From NCBI RefSeq assembly GCF_910593845.1, contig NZ_CAJVAS010000010.1:1-64000 (forward strand): a stretch of DNA of 64,000 nt, written 5' to 3'. The notes beneath the pieces are model-generated. The model was given only the letters and a program-made list of their open reading frames with translations, was not told where the DNA came from and made no database searches. A program made the translations under genes and the position numbers. The DNA comes from Paenibacillus solanacearum (lineage in GTDB: Bacteria > Bacillota > Bacilli > Paenibacillales > NBRC-103111). This document shows positions 17,093 to 25,357 of this stretch, piece after piece. Position 1 is the first letter of the stretch, and every line of letters starts with the position of its first letter.

Positions 17093-17578
17093 TTACAATA
17101 TTTTTTGCAGAAGGACCACGTTAAGGAGCCGGCCGAATTTGAATCCGACCTCGCGCATCGTGCCCACCGTGTCGAATCCGTACACATGATGGATATGAAT
17201 GCTGTTGTCGTTCCCTTCCACGATGCGGGACAATACCGTGTGAAGGCCCGCCGCCTTCGATTCGGCCAAAAGCCGCTCGAACAGCGCTTTACCGATGCCT
17301 TGGCCGCGCTGACCTTCCCGTACGTACAGCGACAGCTCCGCAGTTCTCGCATAGGCGAGCCGGTCCGAATACCGGTTCGCCGAAGCCCATCCGACGACGG
17401 CGCCGTCCTGCTCCGCTACCAGCACCGGGTACGCGGCGCCATGCTGCTCGAACCATTGCTCCTGCTGCTCCAGCGTGCGCGGCACCGTATCGAAGGTCGC
17501 CACCGTATGCAGAATCGCATCATTATATATGTCGAGTATTTGGGGCAGGTCTGAGGAAACGGCTAATCGGATATGCAT
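17093..17578 (-). CDS. GNAT N-acetyltransferase, phosphinothricin/methionine-sulfoximine type
   Basis: It probably acetylates small amino-acid analogues using acetyl-CoA. Seen: IRLAVSSDLPQILDIYNDAI at the start, GWASANRYSDRLAYARTAELSLYV in the core, and the acetyl-CoA loop REGQRGQGIGKALFERLL. Together these fit the PAT/Bar/YwnH subgroup. Length 161 aa is normal. It lies alone between its terminator and a tRNA pair. The real substrate cannot be read from sequence; the subgroup includes herbicide-resistance and housekeeping detoxification enzymes. Confidence 0.85.
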   Translation of the reverse strand: MHIRLAVSSDLPQILDIYNDAILHTVATFDTVPRTLEQQEQWFEQHGAAYPVLVAEQDGAVVGWASANRYSDRLAYARTAELSLYVREGQRGQGIGKALFERLLAESKAAGLHTVLSRIVEGNDNSIHIHHVYGFDTVGTMREVGFKFGRLLNVVLLQKIL

Positions 17579-17657
17579 CGCTGTCTACTTCCTTCTTTCC
17601 ATGTGATTATCTTCTCTTCTAAGGAAGGCTTCCGCACGAAGCCTACTCTTCAAAAAA

Positions 17658-17684
17658 AACCTTTCAGCAGGCTGCTGAAAGGTT
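17658..17684 (-). terminator. Terminator of the tRNA-Leu pair
   Basis: A near-perfect palindrome (AACCTTTCAGCAG with CTGCTGAAAGGTT) followed on the minus strand by eight T, about 20 bp after the second tRNA. Confidence 0.85.
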
Positions 17685-17702
17685 GCACTTTATACATAAG
17701 AA

Positions 17703-17787
<85 letters not shown>

Positions 17788-17823
17788 ATATACATTGCCG
17801 CATAAAAAGTGGGGTGGGAATGA

Positions 17824-17907
17824 TGCGGTCAAGAGGACTCGAACCTCCACGGTTGTTACACCACTAGAACCTGAATCTAGCGCGTCTGCCAATTCCGCCA
17901 TGACCGC
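17824..17907 (-). tRNA. tRNA-Leu (anticodon CAG), second copy
   Basis: Acceptor stem GCGGTCA/TGACCGC, anticodon stem CTAGA/TCTAG with loop TTCAGGT (CAG), variable arm different from the first copy, same T-arm. CCA is not encoded. 84 nt. It lies 36 bp upstream of the first copy in transcription order and shares its promoter. Confidence 0.95.
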
Positions 17908-17954
17908 AAATCCATATCATTCTCGCAAAGCCTTCTTTTTAGGAGACAAATAGT

Positions 17955-17983
17955 ATCTTATCATCCTTCGAAAGTGAAGTCAA
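17955..17983 (-). promoter_or_regulatory. Sigma-A promoter of the tRNA-Leu pair
   Basis: The minus strand reads TTGACT, 17 bases, TAAGAT (-35 at 17978-17983, -10 at 17955-17960), about 50 bp before the first tRNA. Confidence 0.75.
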
Positions 17984-18038
17984 CAGCAAACAATAGCATT
18001 TTTTTAAACGGAAATTGGAATTGAACAGCCCGATTGGA

Positions 18039-18146
18039 TCAGCCGTTCAACCACTCGCATACGCCCCAGACGATCAGCGCCCAAATCGGAAGCGTAAACA
18101 AAATTCCGAACACGGTTCCTTTTAAAGCCGAGCCTTCCTTCATCAC
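18039..18146 (-). CDS. Small single-span membrane protein, 35 aa
   Basis: Starting at GTG (18144-18146), with GGAGGG 10 nt upstream, it encodes a short charged N-terminus (MMKEGSALKG), one hydrophobic helix rich in Leu, Ile and Trp (about residues 11-30) and the end WLNG. The composition and ribosome site favour a real gene over the longer overlapping frame. Function unknown; it is a typical small membrane protein of Bacillales. Confidence 0.65.
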   Translation of the reverse strand: MMKEGSALKGTVFGILFTLPIWALIVWGVCEWLNG

Positions 18147-18301
18147 GCAGCACGCTCCCTCCATGGCATCTAAGAGTGAATACCATCTTATGCAAGTCCT
18201 TCACGATTTATGCGTGTCCATTGCATTTGAAGTCATCCTTTCGCAGCCTTGGCCATATACATGTTCATGAATAGGTACCAGGGGAAAAGGAGCGATGAAT
18301 C

Positions 18302-18523
18302 ATGATATTGCTGCAAATTGCCGGGGGAATGCTGCTTGCGCTGCTGCTGTGGACCATGCTGAAGCTGACGCTGCGAGCGGCGCTTTGGACGATCGGATTC
18401 GCGATGATCGTTGCGTTTCTTTTTCCGGGGATCGCGCTGCTGCTCGGCGGTCTCGTCTTCGTGGCCGTCAGCTTGCTGGCTACCCTCGGACTGCTGGTGC
18501 TGCTGTCCGCCTTCCGTTCGTGA
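18302..18523 (+). CDS. Small two-helix membrane protein, 73 aa
   Basis: The protein is almost all hydrophobic: a first helix at about residues 4-20, a short LKLTLRAALW turn, then one or two helices up to about residue 68, ending SAFRS. GGAG lies 9 nt before ATG 18302; the ATG at 18295, in another frame, is too close to it. No family recognised. It is convergent with the hypothetical gene at 18550. Confidence 0.65.
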   Translation: MILLQIAGGMLLALLLWTMLKLTLRAALWTIGFAMIVAFLFPGIALLLGGLVFVAVSLLATLGLLVLLSAFRS

Positions 18524-18549
18524 ATCTCATACGCCCGCTTCGTCCTCCT

Positions 18550-18777
18550 TCAGCCTTCCCGGAACGCACGTAACGCTCCTCTTGCCCATGCGGCCAGCGC
18601 TTCGGGCGTTTCATGCGCCGGCGCATCGAACAAATGCGTGCCTTGGCCCGGCCTTCTCGTGTCGAGCATGATGACGTCGCCTTCTACCCCGCTATTTCCT
18701 TCCCGGAGCCGTAAAATATAATCTTTCTCCAGCATGATGTAATCGTCCTTCGCTTGTTCCGCCTGACGTTTTTTCAC
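18550..18777 (-). CDS. Conserved-looking hypothetical protein, 75 aa
   Basis: Starting at GTG (18775-18777) after GGGGG with 7-nt spacing. It has a basic start (KKRQAEQAKDDY), a strand-rich middle (YIMLEKDYILRLREG, GDVIMLDTRR) and the acidic/alanine-rich end EALAAWARGALRAFREG. No family is recognised. The upstream ATG at 18808-18810 is an alternative start, giving 86 aa. It follows cbiZ on the same strand with a 39-bp gap and may be its operon partner. Confidence 0.6.
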   Translation of the reverse strand: MKKRQAEQAKDDYIMLEKDYILRLREGNSGVEGDVIMLDTRRPGQGTHLFDAPAHETPEALAAWARGALRAFREG

Positions 18778-18816
18778 CACTTCACCCCCTTGATCCTCCT
18801 GCACTCTCATCTATGG

Positions 18817-19533
18817 CTAGGCTTGCCCGGAAATGCCCGGTTCATGCGCCGTTGTCCGTCTCAGGTAACGGGCTCCAGAGGCCATCACCGCTTCATATAC
18901 CGTGCGGCCGATAGCATAGCCGAGCTGCGTGGCGGTGCCGGCATACCGGAACGACGTACCGCGCTGCATCGAGGCGATCAATACCGCGTCCGTCGTCGTG
19001 CCTGTCGCGAATGCGCCGGCGTCGTCCCGATCGTCGACCCGTACGCCCAAATCGTGCAGGGCGGCTGTCTTCGCCTCGGTGGCGGTAATGACCGCGTTGA
19101 CGAATGCGGCATCGGTCAACGTGCCATCCACGACGACGATCGTATTGATCGTGCCGGGATATAAGGCGCTCACCTGCTGCGCCCGCCCCGCTCGCGCTTT
19201 GTTGCTGAACCCTGCGGTCACCCAGCAGCATACTTCACTTCCATCCGGGATCCGCTCGGCTTCATACGCCCTGTCCCGCAAATCCGCAGCCGTCAGCAGC
19301 GCGGCGGTCTGAAGCCCATCGATCCCATGCGCCGCCATAAACGCGTGCATCTCAGCCAGCGGATCGTCGCAATGGTAGTGCTTGTCCACCTGTCGGTTCA
19401 TCAAATGCCGGTGCGTTCCGAAGCCTTCGCCCCACATCGACGAATTGAGCGTACGCATGGGCGTGTCCGAACGAATCGCGAAGAAGCTGGCCCAACCCAG
19501 ATCCGTGAAGCTGTCTCGGAGCCCGGGAATCAC
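18817..19533 (-). CDS. cbiZ: Adenosylcobinamide amidohydrolase CbiZ
   Basis: It cleaves the aminopropanol side chain of (pseudo)adenosylcobinamide to give adenosylcobyric acid, a cobamide salvage and remodelling step. Seen: WGEGFGTHRHLMNRQV, DDPLAEM, LLTAADLRDRAYEAE, a VTAGFSNKARAG loop, GTINTIVVVDGTLTDAAFV and TATEAKTAALHDLGV, then GTTTDAVLIAS, all typical of CbiZ. Length 238 aa from the GTG at 19531-19533 (GGAGGA 7 nt upstream). The GTG overlaps the stop of the 77-aa gene before it (GTGA), so translation is coupled. It fits the AdoCbl-dependent NrdJ encoded in this window. No cobalamin riboswitch is seen nearby. Confidence 0.88.
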   Translation of the reverse strand: MIPGLRDSFTDLGWASFFAIRSDTPMRTLNSSMWGEGFGTHRHLMNRQVDKHYHCDDPLAEMHAFMAAHGIDGLQTAALLTAADLRDRAYEAERIPDGSEVCCWVTAGFSNKARAGRAQQVSALYPGTINTIVVVDGTLTDAAFVNAVITATEAKTAALHDLGVRVDDRDDAGAFATGTTTDAVLIASMQRGTSFRYAGTATQLGYAIGRTVYEAVMASGARYLRRTTAHEPGISGQA

Positions 19534-19763
19534 GGCTTGTCCTCCTGCTCCGGCCACAGCTCGGCGCGCGTTTCTTCGTAAGGCTGATACAAGTAACTCC
19601 GGTCCAGCTTCACCACATTGCGGGTCCTCTTGCGAATCAGCACTGTCGTGTCGTCCCATGCGACGACATAACCTCTGACGTCATTCGTGCGATCGGCGTC
19701 GCGGACAACGCGAAGCAGCGTTCCGTTCAACCGGTATTGATCCAACTGTTCATCCGAAATCAT
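19530..19763 (-). CDS. Hypothetical protein, 77 aa, coupled to cbiZ
   Basis: AAGGAGG lies 8 nt before the ATG. It reads like a small beta-barrel protein: GTLLRVVRDADRTNDVRGYVV, WDDTTVLIRKRTRNVVKLDRSY, with an acidic end. Such a pattern recalls small Sm-like or SH3-like folds, but no family is recognised. Its TGA overlaps the GTG start of cbiZ. Function unknown; it is more probably a general Bacillales protein than a cobalamin enzyme. Confidence 0.7.
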   Translation of the reverse strand: MISDEQLDQYRLNGTLLRVVRDADRTNDVRGYVVAWDDTTVLIRKRTRNVVKLDRSYLYQPYEETRAELWPEQEDKP

Positions 19764-19874
19764 AAGCAGCGCCTCCTTGACCTTTATAGACTCCTGCCTT
19801 ATAAGATTACACCATTTTGGGGATACAATAAAACAGACCCGTTCGATACGAGAAGAGAGAGAGGATGGATAGCC

Positions 19875-20207
19875 ATGGAAGCCGAAAATACCGCGCACAA
19901 AAAAACGTACTACATTACCGTCGGCTCGGCCGAAATATTGGAGCCGGAAGACGTGATCGGCAACTTTGAACTGGAAATTTTGGCGACCGAGGACGAGATC
20001 GATCAGTTGGAGGAATTGTTCGACGATCGTCTCGATTCGGAAGAAGCGTCGGCCGTCCGCTCGCATATCCCATTCCGGGAATACCATCACGATGAGCCGA
20101 ATGACGATTACGACAGGTCGCTTGCGCAAATTTACAAACTGCTCCACCAGCTCGGAACACCGGAGACAAAAAAGCACATCGAGAGTATGAACATCCTGAA
20201 GCAATAA
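19875..20207 (+). CDS. Hypothetical acidic protein, 110 aa
   Basis: It starts at ATG 19875 after a GAGAGAGG motif with 10-nt spacing. The N-terminus (KKTYYITVGSAEILEP) is strand-like, the middle is strongly acidic and helical (ATEDEIDQLEELFDDRLDSE), and the end (SLAQIYKLLHQLGTPETKKH) is helical. No family recognised. It is monocistronic with its own terminator at 20249-20284. Confidence 0.75.
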   Translation: MEAENTAHKKTYYITVGSAEILEPEDVIGNFELEILATEDEIDQLEELFDDRLDSEEASAVRSHIPFREYHHDEPNDDYDRSLAQIYKLLHQLGTPETKKHIESMNILKQ

Positions 20208-20248
20208 CTTCACAGATCCGTCCCGTGTCCGTCCGTTCGACACAAAAG

Positions 20249-20284
20249 GAGCCTGTCCCCCGGCGGCCGGCCGGGAACAGGCTC
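20249..20284. terminator. Terminator between convergent genes
   Basis: GAGCCTGTCCC pairs with GGGAACAGGCTC (one mismatch) around a GC-rich loop. It separates the 110-aa gene from the convergent 107-aa gene. Confidence 0.75.
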
Positions 20285-20317
20285 TGTGTATCGGTAAAGC
20301 TTGGATCATCCGTTGAC

Positions 20318-20641
20318 TTAGCCTACATGTTCTTTCGAATCGTTCGTCTCAAACCAGTAATCGAGCACCTTGCTGGACATAACCCGCTTATTTACATAGT
20401 CAACCTGCTGTTCGGTAAACTGTCCTTGCCAATCGATCTCCAGTTCCTTGCAAAGCTTCACGACCGTCAATAGTTCAGACCAAGCAACATATCGTTTGTA
20501 CCAAAAAAACTGAGGATGCTCGATCATGTAGGGATACAGGTCGTCAAACTCCGTATGCTTACAATCAAGGGCACGTTCAAAATGAATTTTCGCCTCATTC
20601 AATTTGGTTACGAAAAAATCGGTTGGAATTTCTTTCCCCAC
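20318..20641 (-). CDS. Conserved hypothetical protein, 107 aa
   Basis: Starts with GTG after AGGAGG at 9-nt spacing. The protein is soluble, helical and aromatic-rich (YPYMIEHPQFFWYKRYVAW, VDYVNKRVMSSKVLDYWFE). No signal peptide and no motif I can name. It lies downstream of xpt by about 155 bp on the same strand. Function unknown. Confidence 0.7.
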   Translation of the reverse strand: MGKEIPTDFFVTKLNEAKIHFERALDCKHTEFDDLYPYMIEHPQFFWYKRYVAWSELLTVVKLCKELEIDWQGQFTEQQVDYVNKRVMSSKVLDYWFETNDSKEHVG

Positions 20642-20795
20642 AGCAGCACACCTCCTGGAAATTTACGCCAAACAACCTGCTGCTTGAGCGCGACCCAAGT
20701 GTTCTGAAAGTAATTATAATGGAAAACGCCGACCATGGGAAGGCTTTCGCCTGCGAAATATCCGATGCAAATGTTGCTATTCGATAGCGGCGCCG

Positions 20796-21365
20796 CTATT
20801 CGAATTCGATGCTGCCGCCGCTTAGCGAGGCGATCTTGACGAGCGACTCTACACGGATCCCCGATTCGCGGATCGTTCGGCCTCCGGCCTGGAACGACTT
20901 CTCTACGGCGATCCCAAGGCCAAGCAGCGTGGCCCCGGAGCGGCGAATGATCCGAATCAGCCCTCTGGCCGCGTCCCCGTTCGCAATGAAATCGTCGATA
21001 AGTACGACTCGGTCCGTCTCGCTTAGAAATTCCCTGGACACCATAATGTCGGTGACCATCCCCTTCGTAAACGACGGGACACGCTCGCAATACGTTTCGG
21101 TATCGGTGTTGAGCGTTTTTTTGCGGCGAGCGAACACCATCGGCACGTTCAGCTCCTGCGCCGCGGCGAATGCAATCGGAATGCCCGACGATTCGATCGT
21201 CATGATCTTGGTCACGTTCTCTTCGCGATACAGCCGCGCGAATTCTTTCCCCATCGCCGTCGTTAAAACCGGATCGACCGCATGATTCAATATGGCGTCC
21301 AGTTTGATGACATCGTCATTTACGACGATGCCGACCTCTTTTATTTTTTGTTTCAATAACTCCAT
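20796..21365 (-). CDS. xpt: Xanthine phosphoribosyltransferase
   Basis: It converts xanthine and PRPP to XMP in purine salvage. Seen: the N-terminal MELLKQKIKEVGIVVNDDVI, the start of the PRT core KIMTIESSGIPIAFAAA, the KTLNTDTETY flap and the PRPP-binding loop VVLIDDFIANGDAARGL. Length 189 aa is typical. Unlike B. subtilis xpt, the upstream region lacks a recognisable purine riboswitch, and no pbuX follows. Confidence 0.95.
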   Translation of the reverse strand: MELLKQKIKEVGIVVNDDVIKLDAILNHAVDPVLTTAMGKEFARLYREENVTKIMTIESSGIPIAFAAAQELNVPMVFARRKKTLNTDTETYCERVPSFTKGMVTDIMVSREFLSETDRVVLIDDFIANGDAARGLIRIIRRSGATLLGLGIAVEKSFQAGGRTIRESGIRVESLVKIASLSGGSIEFE

Positions 21366-21684
21366 GCGTATCCTCGCCTTTCGCTGGTCAAAACCTTTTC
21401 CGTAAACTTATCATATCGCCAAAGACGGTTTCAAGTATTCCTTACTGGAACTTTTAAAAATTTATGCAACTTTTACGCTTCATTCTTCGTCTATATGGGT
21501 ATATAAGGTTATAAGGCGTGAAACTGGCATTCTATGAAGTGAAAAGCAAGTTTTCAAAATGAAAACCGGCGAAACGTATGTTATTTGAATAGATTTGGCC
21601 TTTTTTGCTCTTTGAGTAGCCGGGTGCAAACAGGTATGATTAGTAAGGCTGTAACGAGGAAGTTACAGAGAAAGGGAGTTCGAG
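21366..21684. other. Divergent intergenic region xpt / lipoprotein
   Basis: A 319-bp AT-rich divergent promoter region. It contains two close GG(T)TATA(T)AAGG repeats near 21500-21525. No purine riboswitch core and no PurR box was recognised. Confidence 0.4.
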
Positions 21685-22401
21685 ATGAATAGAAAAAGAA
21701 CCTCCATCGGCTACATGTCCGCACTTGTCACGATGACGCTGCTTGCCGCGGGATGCCAGAACCATAAGCCGGCGCCGGTACAGCCTGTTGCGGTTCAGAA
21801 GCAGGAACCGTCCGGTTCGCTGCCGTCCGCTCCTGAGCAGGATCAGGAGAAGCTGGCCGAGGCCGCAATGCCTCCGCAAGCCCCAGCCGATCCTCCGTCT
21901 GACTCAGAGAGCAAGGTAGCGCTGGTCAGCAGCGAACAGCCCAAGCCGGAAGAGCCGCAGCGCGGGGAGTCTAAACCGAATACGAGCACGAAGCCGCAGA
22001 TTGAGATCAAGACTCCATATACGCAGGAGAAACCGACCCTTCTCGGGATTTCGCTCAAAACAAGCACGGAAGAAATGACGGAGAAGCTCGGGAAACCGAA
22101 GAACACCTTCATGATGGAAGACGACGCCGATCCGATTACCGTCTACGATTACACCGACTTTCTGGCCGGTTTTAACCAAAAAAATCAGCTGCAATTTATC
22201 GATATCCGCAGCGAAAGCATAGATCCGGGCCTCAACGGGCTGAAGCTCGGCGATCCGGTGGCCGACGTGAGCAAGGCGCTCGGGAAGCCAGATTCCAACA
22301 CAAGCCTTGTCATGACATACAAATCGCCGGGCGCCATACTGAAGCTCGACATTGATCCCAAGTCGCAAAAAGTAAATTCGATCAAGCTTTTTGCGGAATA
22401 G
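21685..22401 (+). CDS. Lipoprotein with two related C-terminal repeats
   Basis: A classical lipobox LLAAGC places the lipid-anchored Cys at residue 24. A Pro/Glu/Ser-rich spacer (about residues 28-110) would span the wall. The C-terminal part has two related units, starting LLGISLKTSTEEMTEKLGKP and LNGLKLGDPVADVSKALGKP, a pattern shared with small beta-alpha domains of Bacillales lipoproteins such as the DUF4309/YjgB type. Function unknown. GGGAG precedes the ATG by about 6 nt. Confidence 0.75.
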   Translation: MNRKRTSIGYMSALVTMTLLAAGCQNHKPAPVQPVAVQKQEPSGSLPSAPEQDQEKLAEAAMPPQAPADPPSDSESKVALVSSEQPKPEEPQRGESKPNTSTKPQIEIKTPYTQEKPTLLGISLKTSTEEMTEKLGKPKNTFMMEDDADPITVYDYTDFLAGFNQKNQLQFIDIRSESIDPGLNGLKLGDPVADVSKALGKPDSNTSLVMTYKSPGAILKLDIDPKSQKVNSIKLFAE

Positions 22402-22500
22402 CATTTCCGGCGCACAGCGTATGGAACCGGCAAACAAGCCAAGCCTTTATGGTTTGCGCGGCAAACCGGCTTCGTACGCAAAACGTTTTCAGGATCCCAA

Positions 22501-22533
22501 AAAAACCTTGATCCCCCGCGGGTCAAGGTTTTT
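22501..22533. terminator. Bidirectional terminator between lipoprotein and DedA genes
   Basis: AAAAACCTTGA (22501-22511) pairs perfectly with TCAAGGTTTTT (22523-22533); both strands end in T runs. Confidence 0.85.
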
Positions 22534-22545
22534 CATTATGCGCGT

Positions 22546-23151
22546 CTACAGCAGCGGCTTTTTGCGAATGCGCCAATAAATATAGAAGGCGACGGCAATG
22601 AGCAGAACGATCACCGTAATGCTCAGCCCCATATACTGATGCATCATATCGAGAATGACCGGAGCGTTAATTCCGATCACATGGCCAAGCGTCAAAAACG
22701 TCGAGCACCAGATCAGCGCGCCGGAACCGGCGAACAGCAAGTAACGCCATATCCCGACGTTGCTCACGCCGGCGAGGTAACACGTAAAGTGGCGTATGCC
22801 GGGGACATAGTACCCGAATGCGACCGCCCAAAGACCGTACTTCTTGAACCAGCTCTCCGCCACATTCAGCCGTTCCGGCGTCAGCTTCACCCATTTGCCG
22901 AACTTGTACAGAAAGGGCTTGCCCACTTTTTTGCCCAAAAAATAACTGATCATCATGCCCGTCATCGCGCCGCAGAAGCTGACCAGCAGCGACATGCAGA
23001 AGCTCAGCAGCGGCTCCTCTCCCGCCGTCAACGAGCCGACGGTGGTCATCAATATTTCATCCGGGACCGGTATGCCGACAATGCCCAGCGCCAAAAGCCC
23101 GTATAACGCAATATAACCGTACTGATCAATGAGCCCAATAAGTTGCTCCAC
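22546..23151 (-). CDS. DedA-family membrane protein
   Basis: DedA/VTT proteins include lipid flippases for undecaprenyl phosphate and phosphatidylethanolamine. Seen: an N-terminal re-entrant region LLALGIVGIPVPDEILMTTVGSL, the G-x-x-x-G helix with FLGKKVGKPFLYKFGKW, FKKYGLWAVAFGYYVPGIRHFTCYLAG (conserved Arg), and three further helices, with basic end RIRKKPLL. Length 201 aa from GTG at 23149-23151 (GGAG 9 nt upstream) is normal. Upstream in-frame starts add sequence not typical of the family. Confidence 0.88.
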   Translation of the reverse strand: MEQLIGLIDQYGYIALYGLLALGIVGIPVPDEILMTTVGSLTAGEEPLLSFCMSLLVSFCGAMTGMMISYFLGKKVGKPFLYKFGKWVKLTPERLNVAESWFKKYGLWAVAFGYYVPGIRHFTCYLAGVSNVGIWRYLLFAGSGALIWCSTFLTLGHVIGINAPVILDMMHQYMGLSITVIVLLIAVAFYIYWRIRKKPLL

Positions 23152-23362
23152 CCTGACACGCTCCAAGCAAAATTCGAAAGTAGGTTTAAACAGACAAGTA
23201 TCTCTTATTGTAGCAGAATATTTGACATTTCCCAAGGGAGTACTGGCCGCGCTTCCCCATTTTTGACAAAACTTTAACATCCGCTTCTCAATTAAGGCAT
23301 GAGGCTTGGACGAATCTCATAGGTTGTACTATACAGCCGTTGGAAGGGAGACGCACGGACTC

Positions 23363-24409
23363 ATGAAAAAATGGGGAAGCATCCTGCAGGTCAGCTTTAC
23401 ATACGTCGGCACGGTCGTCGGAGCGGGCTTTGCTACGGGTCAGGAAATCCTGCAGTTTTTTACCCGGTACGGCGGTATGGCCACGCTGACCATCGGTCTG
23501 GCGACGGCGTTATTCGTATGGCTCGGGATCAAATTAATGTTGATTTCCAGCGATTTGGGAGCAAAATCGTACGAGGACCTGAACAATTTGCTGTTCGGGC
23601 GCCGAATCGGCAATTGGGTCAGCCTGTTTACGCTGGTCACGCTGTTCGGCGTATGCACCGTCATGTTAGCCGGCGCCGGCTCGGTATTCAAGGAACAGCT
23701 TCATCTTCCGTATCAAGCGGGGCTGGTGATCACGCTGCTGCTCGCTTTTTTGCTGCTGACCAAAGGAATGGAGGCCATCATGGCCGCCAATTCGATCGTC
23801 GTTCCGCTGATGGCGTTCTTCAGCGTCTTGATCGTGTGGGACACCTGGAACGCCCCGGGATCCTTCAACTGGATTGAACTGGACGCCGGCAGCTCCCCCC
23901 AGCGGGTCTGGTTCGCCCCTTTGCTGTATGCCGCATTCAATTTGACAATGGCGCAGGGCGTACTCGTGCCGCTCGGCGCGCAGATCAAAGACCGCTTCGT
24001 CCTGCGGTGGGGCGGCATTCTGGGGGGCGTGTGGATCGGGTGCATGCTCATGGCCGGCCATTTTGCGCTCGCGGCGCAAATGCCGGACATCGCACGATTC
24101 GAGATCCCGATGGCGCAAATCGTGCACAGGCTCGGTCCGGTGCTGCAAATGGCGTTCATCCTCGTGATCTACGGGGAAATTTTCACGACGCTGCTGTCCG
24201 ACGTCTACGGGCTTGCGCTGCAGCTCGAGCAGCGGACGAGGCTGAAGTATAAGCTTATCGTCCCCCTCATCCTGATCGTCGCTTACGCTGTCAGCCAGAT
24301 CGGCTTCAAGACGCTGCTGGCGTCGCTCTATCCGTTATTCGGCATGCTCAGCATGGCCTGGATGGTCATGATGATCTGGCACCGGCGCGGACCGGAGCGT
24401 CCGACTTAG
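23363..24409 (+). CDS. ykvI: YkvI family membrane transporter
   Basis: A polytopic membrane protein of about ten helices related to amino-acid transporters of the LeuT/BCCT-like fold. Seen: SFTYVGTVVGAGFATGQEILQFF at the start, which contains the GxGFATGQE signature of YkvI, and helices up to the end GMLSMAWMVMMIW. Length 348 aa matches. The substrate is unknown. The ATG at 23363 has GGGAG about 12 nt upstream. The last 75 bp overlap the opposite-strand gene at 24335-24775. Confidence 0.85.
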   Translation: MKKWGSILQVSFTYVGTVVGAGFATGQEILQFFTRYGGMATLTIGLATALFVWLGIKLMLISSDLGAKSYEDLNNLLFGRRIGNWVSLFTLVTLFGVCTVMLAGAGSVFKEQLHLPYQAGLVITLLLAFLLLTKGMEAIMAANSIVVPLMAFFSVLIVWDTWNAPGSFNWIELDAGSSPQRVWFAPLLYAAFNLTMAQGVLVPLGAQIKDRFVLRWGGILGGVWIGCMLMAGHFALAAQMPDIARFEIPMAQIVHRLGPVLQMAFILVIYGEIFTTLLSDVYGLALQLEQRTRLKYKLIVPLILIVAYAVSQIGFKTLLASLYPLFGMLSMAWMVMMIWHRRGPERPT

Positions 24410-24775
24410 CGAGACGGTAAGCACAAGGCGCACCGCCATCATCAGCATGCCGGCCAGCGTAAAAATAAAGCCGCACAGCAAGTAACCGTAATGATACGGA
24501 GGAAACGCATCCTTATCGCGAAGGACCGCTATCAGGTCGGTGAACAGAAACAGGCTGCCGATCACGAACAAAGCAAACAACGCATAATCGAAAAAAGTCC
24601 ATCTGGATAAATGCGGCGCGGCGTGCATGTAAAAGGAAGCGCGCGGGTCGCCGTTTTCCGCAGCCTCCGCAGGCGACGCTTTGGATTGCGAGTAAAGCGT
24701 CCACCCCATCAACACAGCGGAGCCTGTAGCCGTCAAGCCGACCACACCGCCGACAACGGCAAGCAATGTCATCAT
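24335..24775 (-). CDS. Small membrane protein overlapping the ykvI 3' end
   Basis: 146 aa with about three to four hydrophobic helices: VVGGVVGLTATGSAVLMGW at the start, FFDYALFALFVIGSLFLF, and YLLCGFIFTLAGMLMMAVRL. The tail (VPDHHDHPGHAEHAE) is His-rich and acidic. The C-terminal codons overlap the last 75 bp of ykvI on the other strand. No family recognised. The overlap could also mean that the true stop was lost by a small mutation and the His-rich tail is not conserved. Confidence 0.65.
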   Translation of the reverse strand: MMTLLAVVGGVVGLTATGSAVLMGWTLYSQSKASPAEAAENGDPRASFYMHAAPHLSRWTFFDYALFALFVIGSLFLFTDLIAVLRDKDAFPPYHYGYLLCGFIFTLAGMLMMAVRLVLTVSLSRTLRSAPVPDHHDHPGHAEHAE

Positions 24776-24874
24776 GATGTTGCAGCCACCTCACATCGTT
24801 CGATAATGTTGGTTTCGAATGCATCACGGGCTCTGCAGCACAGGCGACGAATCGTTACGCCCCGCTGCGAGCCG

Positions 24875-25168
24875 TCAGGTAAAACGGGACAGCCAGAAGA
24901 CCATCCAGACAAACAAGGCAAATACCGCCGCCGGCAAAAGGATCAGGACGGCCTTCATCGCCGCAACCGGCGGGAGAGGCGTATGCTTCCAGATCACGCG
25001 TTCGTTGAACATAGCGACGGAGCGCAGCGGGCGGGGAATCGCGCGGGCCGCTTCGGGCTGTGCATTCGCGGACGCCGCCTCCGTCTTGCCCGGCGTGGAA
25101 ACGATCTTGCTCCGTTTCCAACCGGCCTTGTACGTCATTTCGCGCGGTGTACGCTGCTCGGGGTCCAT
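24875..25168 (-). CDS. Tail-anchored hypothetical protein, 97 aa
   Basis: GGAGG lies 8 nt before the ATG. The first 65 residues are polar and basic; a single hydrophobic helix at about 70-92 (AVLILLPAAVFALFVWMVF) precedes the end WLSRFT, so it may be a tail-anchored membrane protein. No family recognised. It is 99 bp upstream of the 146-aa membrane gene on the same strand. Confidence 0.65.
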   Translation of the reverse strand: MDPEQRTPREMTYKAGWKRSKIVSTPGKTEAASANAQPEAARAIPRPLRSVAMFNERVIWKHTPLPPVAAMKAVLILLPAAVFALFVWMVFWLSRFT

Positions 25169-25357
25169 GACCTAGCCTCCTCTCTCGTCTTGCAGGACAT
25201 GATTTTCTATTCTAGCATAACTTCCCTACCGAATTCACGCGCAGTAGTTGATTCTCGGAAGTTATGGTACCATTACGGGGAAGCGATTCATAAGATTCTG
25301 GGATTCATGGGATTCATGCCATCCATCCATATCATCCATTACGGGGAGGTAAGGCTT

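Noticed and set aside
21366..21520. Purine riboswitch upstream of xpt
   Set aside because: No TATA...GTTTCTAC...CCG-type core is present on the minus strand.
25290..25345. Short tandem GGGATTCAT and CCATCCATCC repeats before the SDR gene
   Set aside because: Only two or three imperfect units; more likely simple sequence than an operator.
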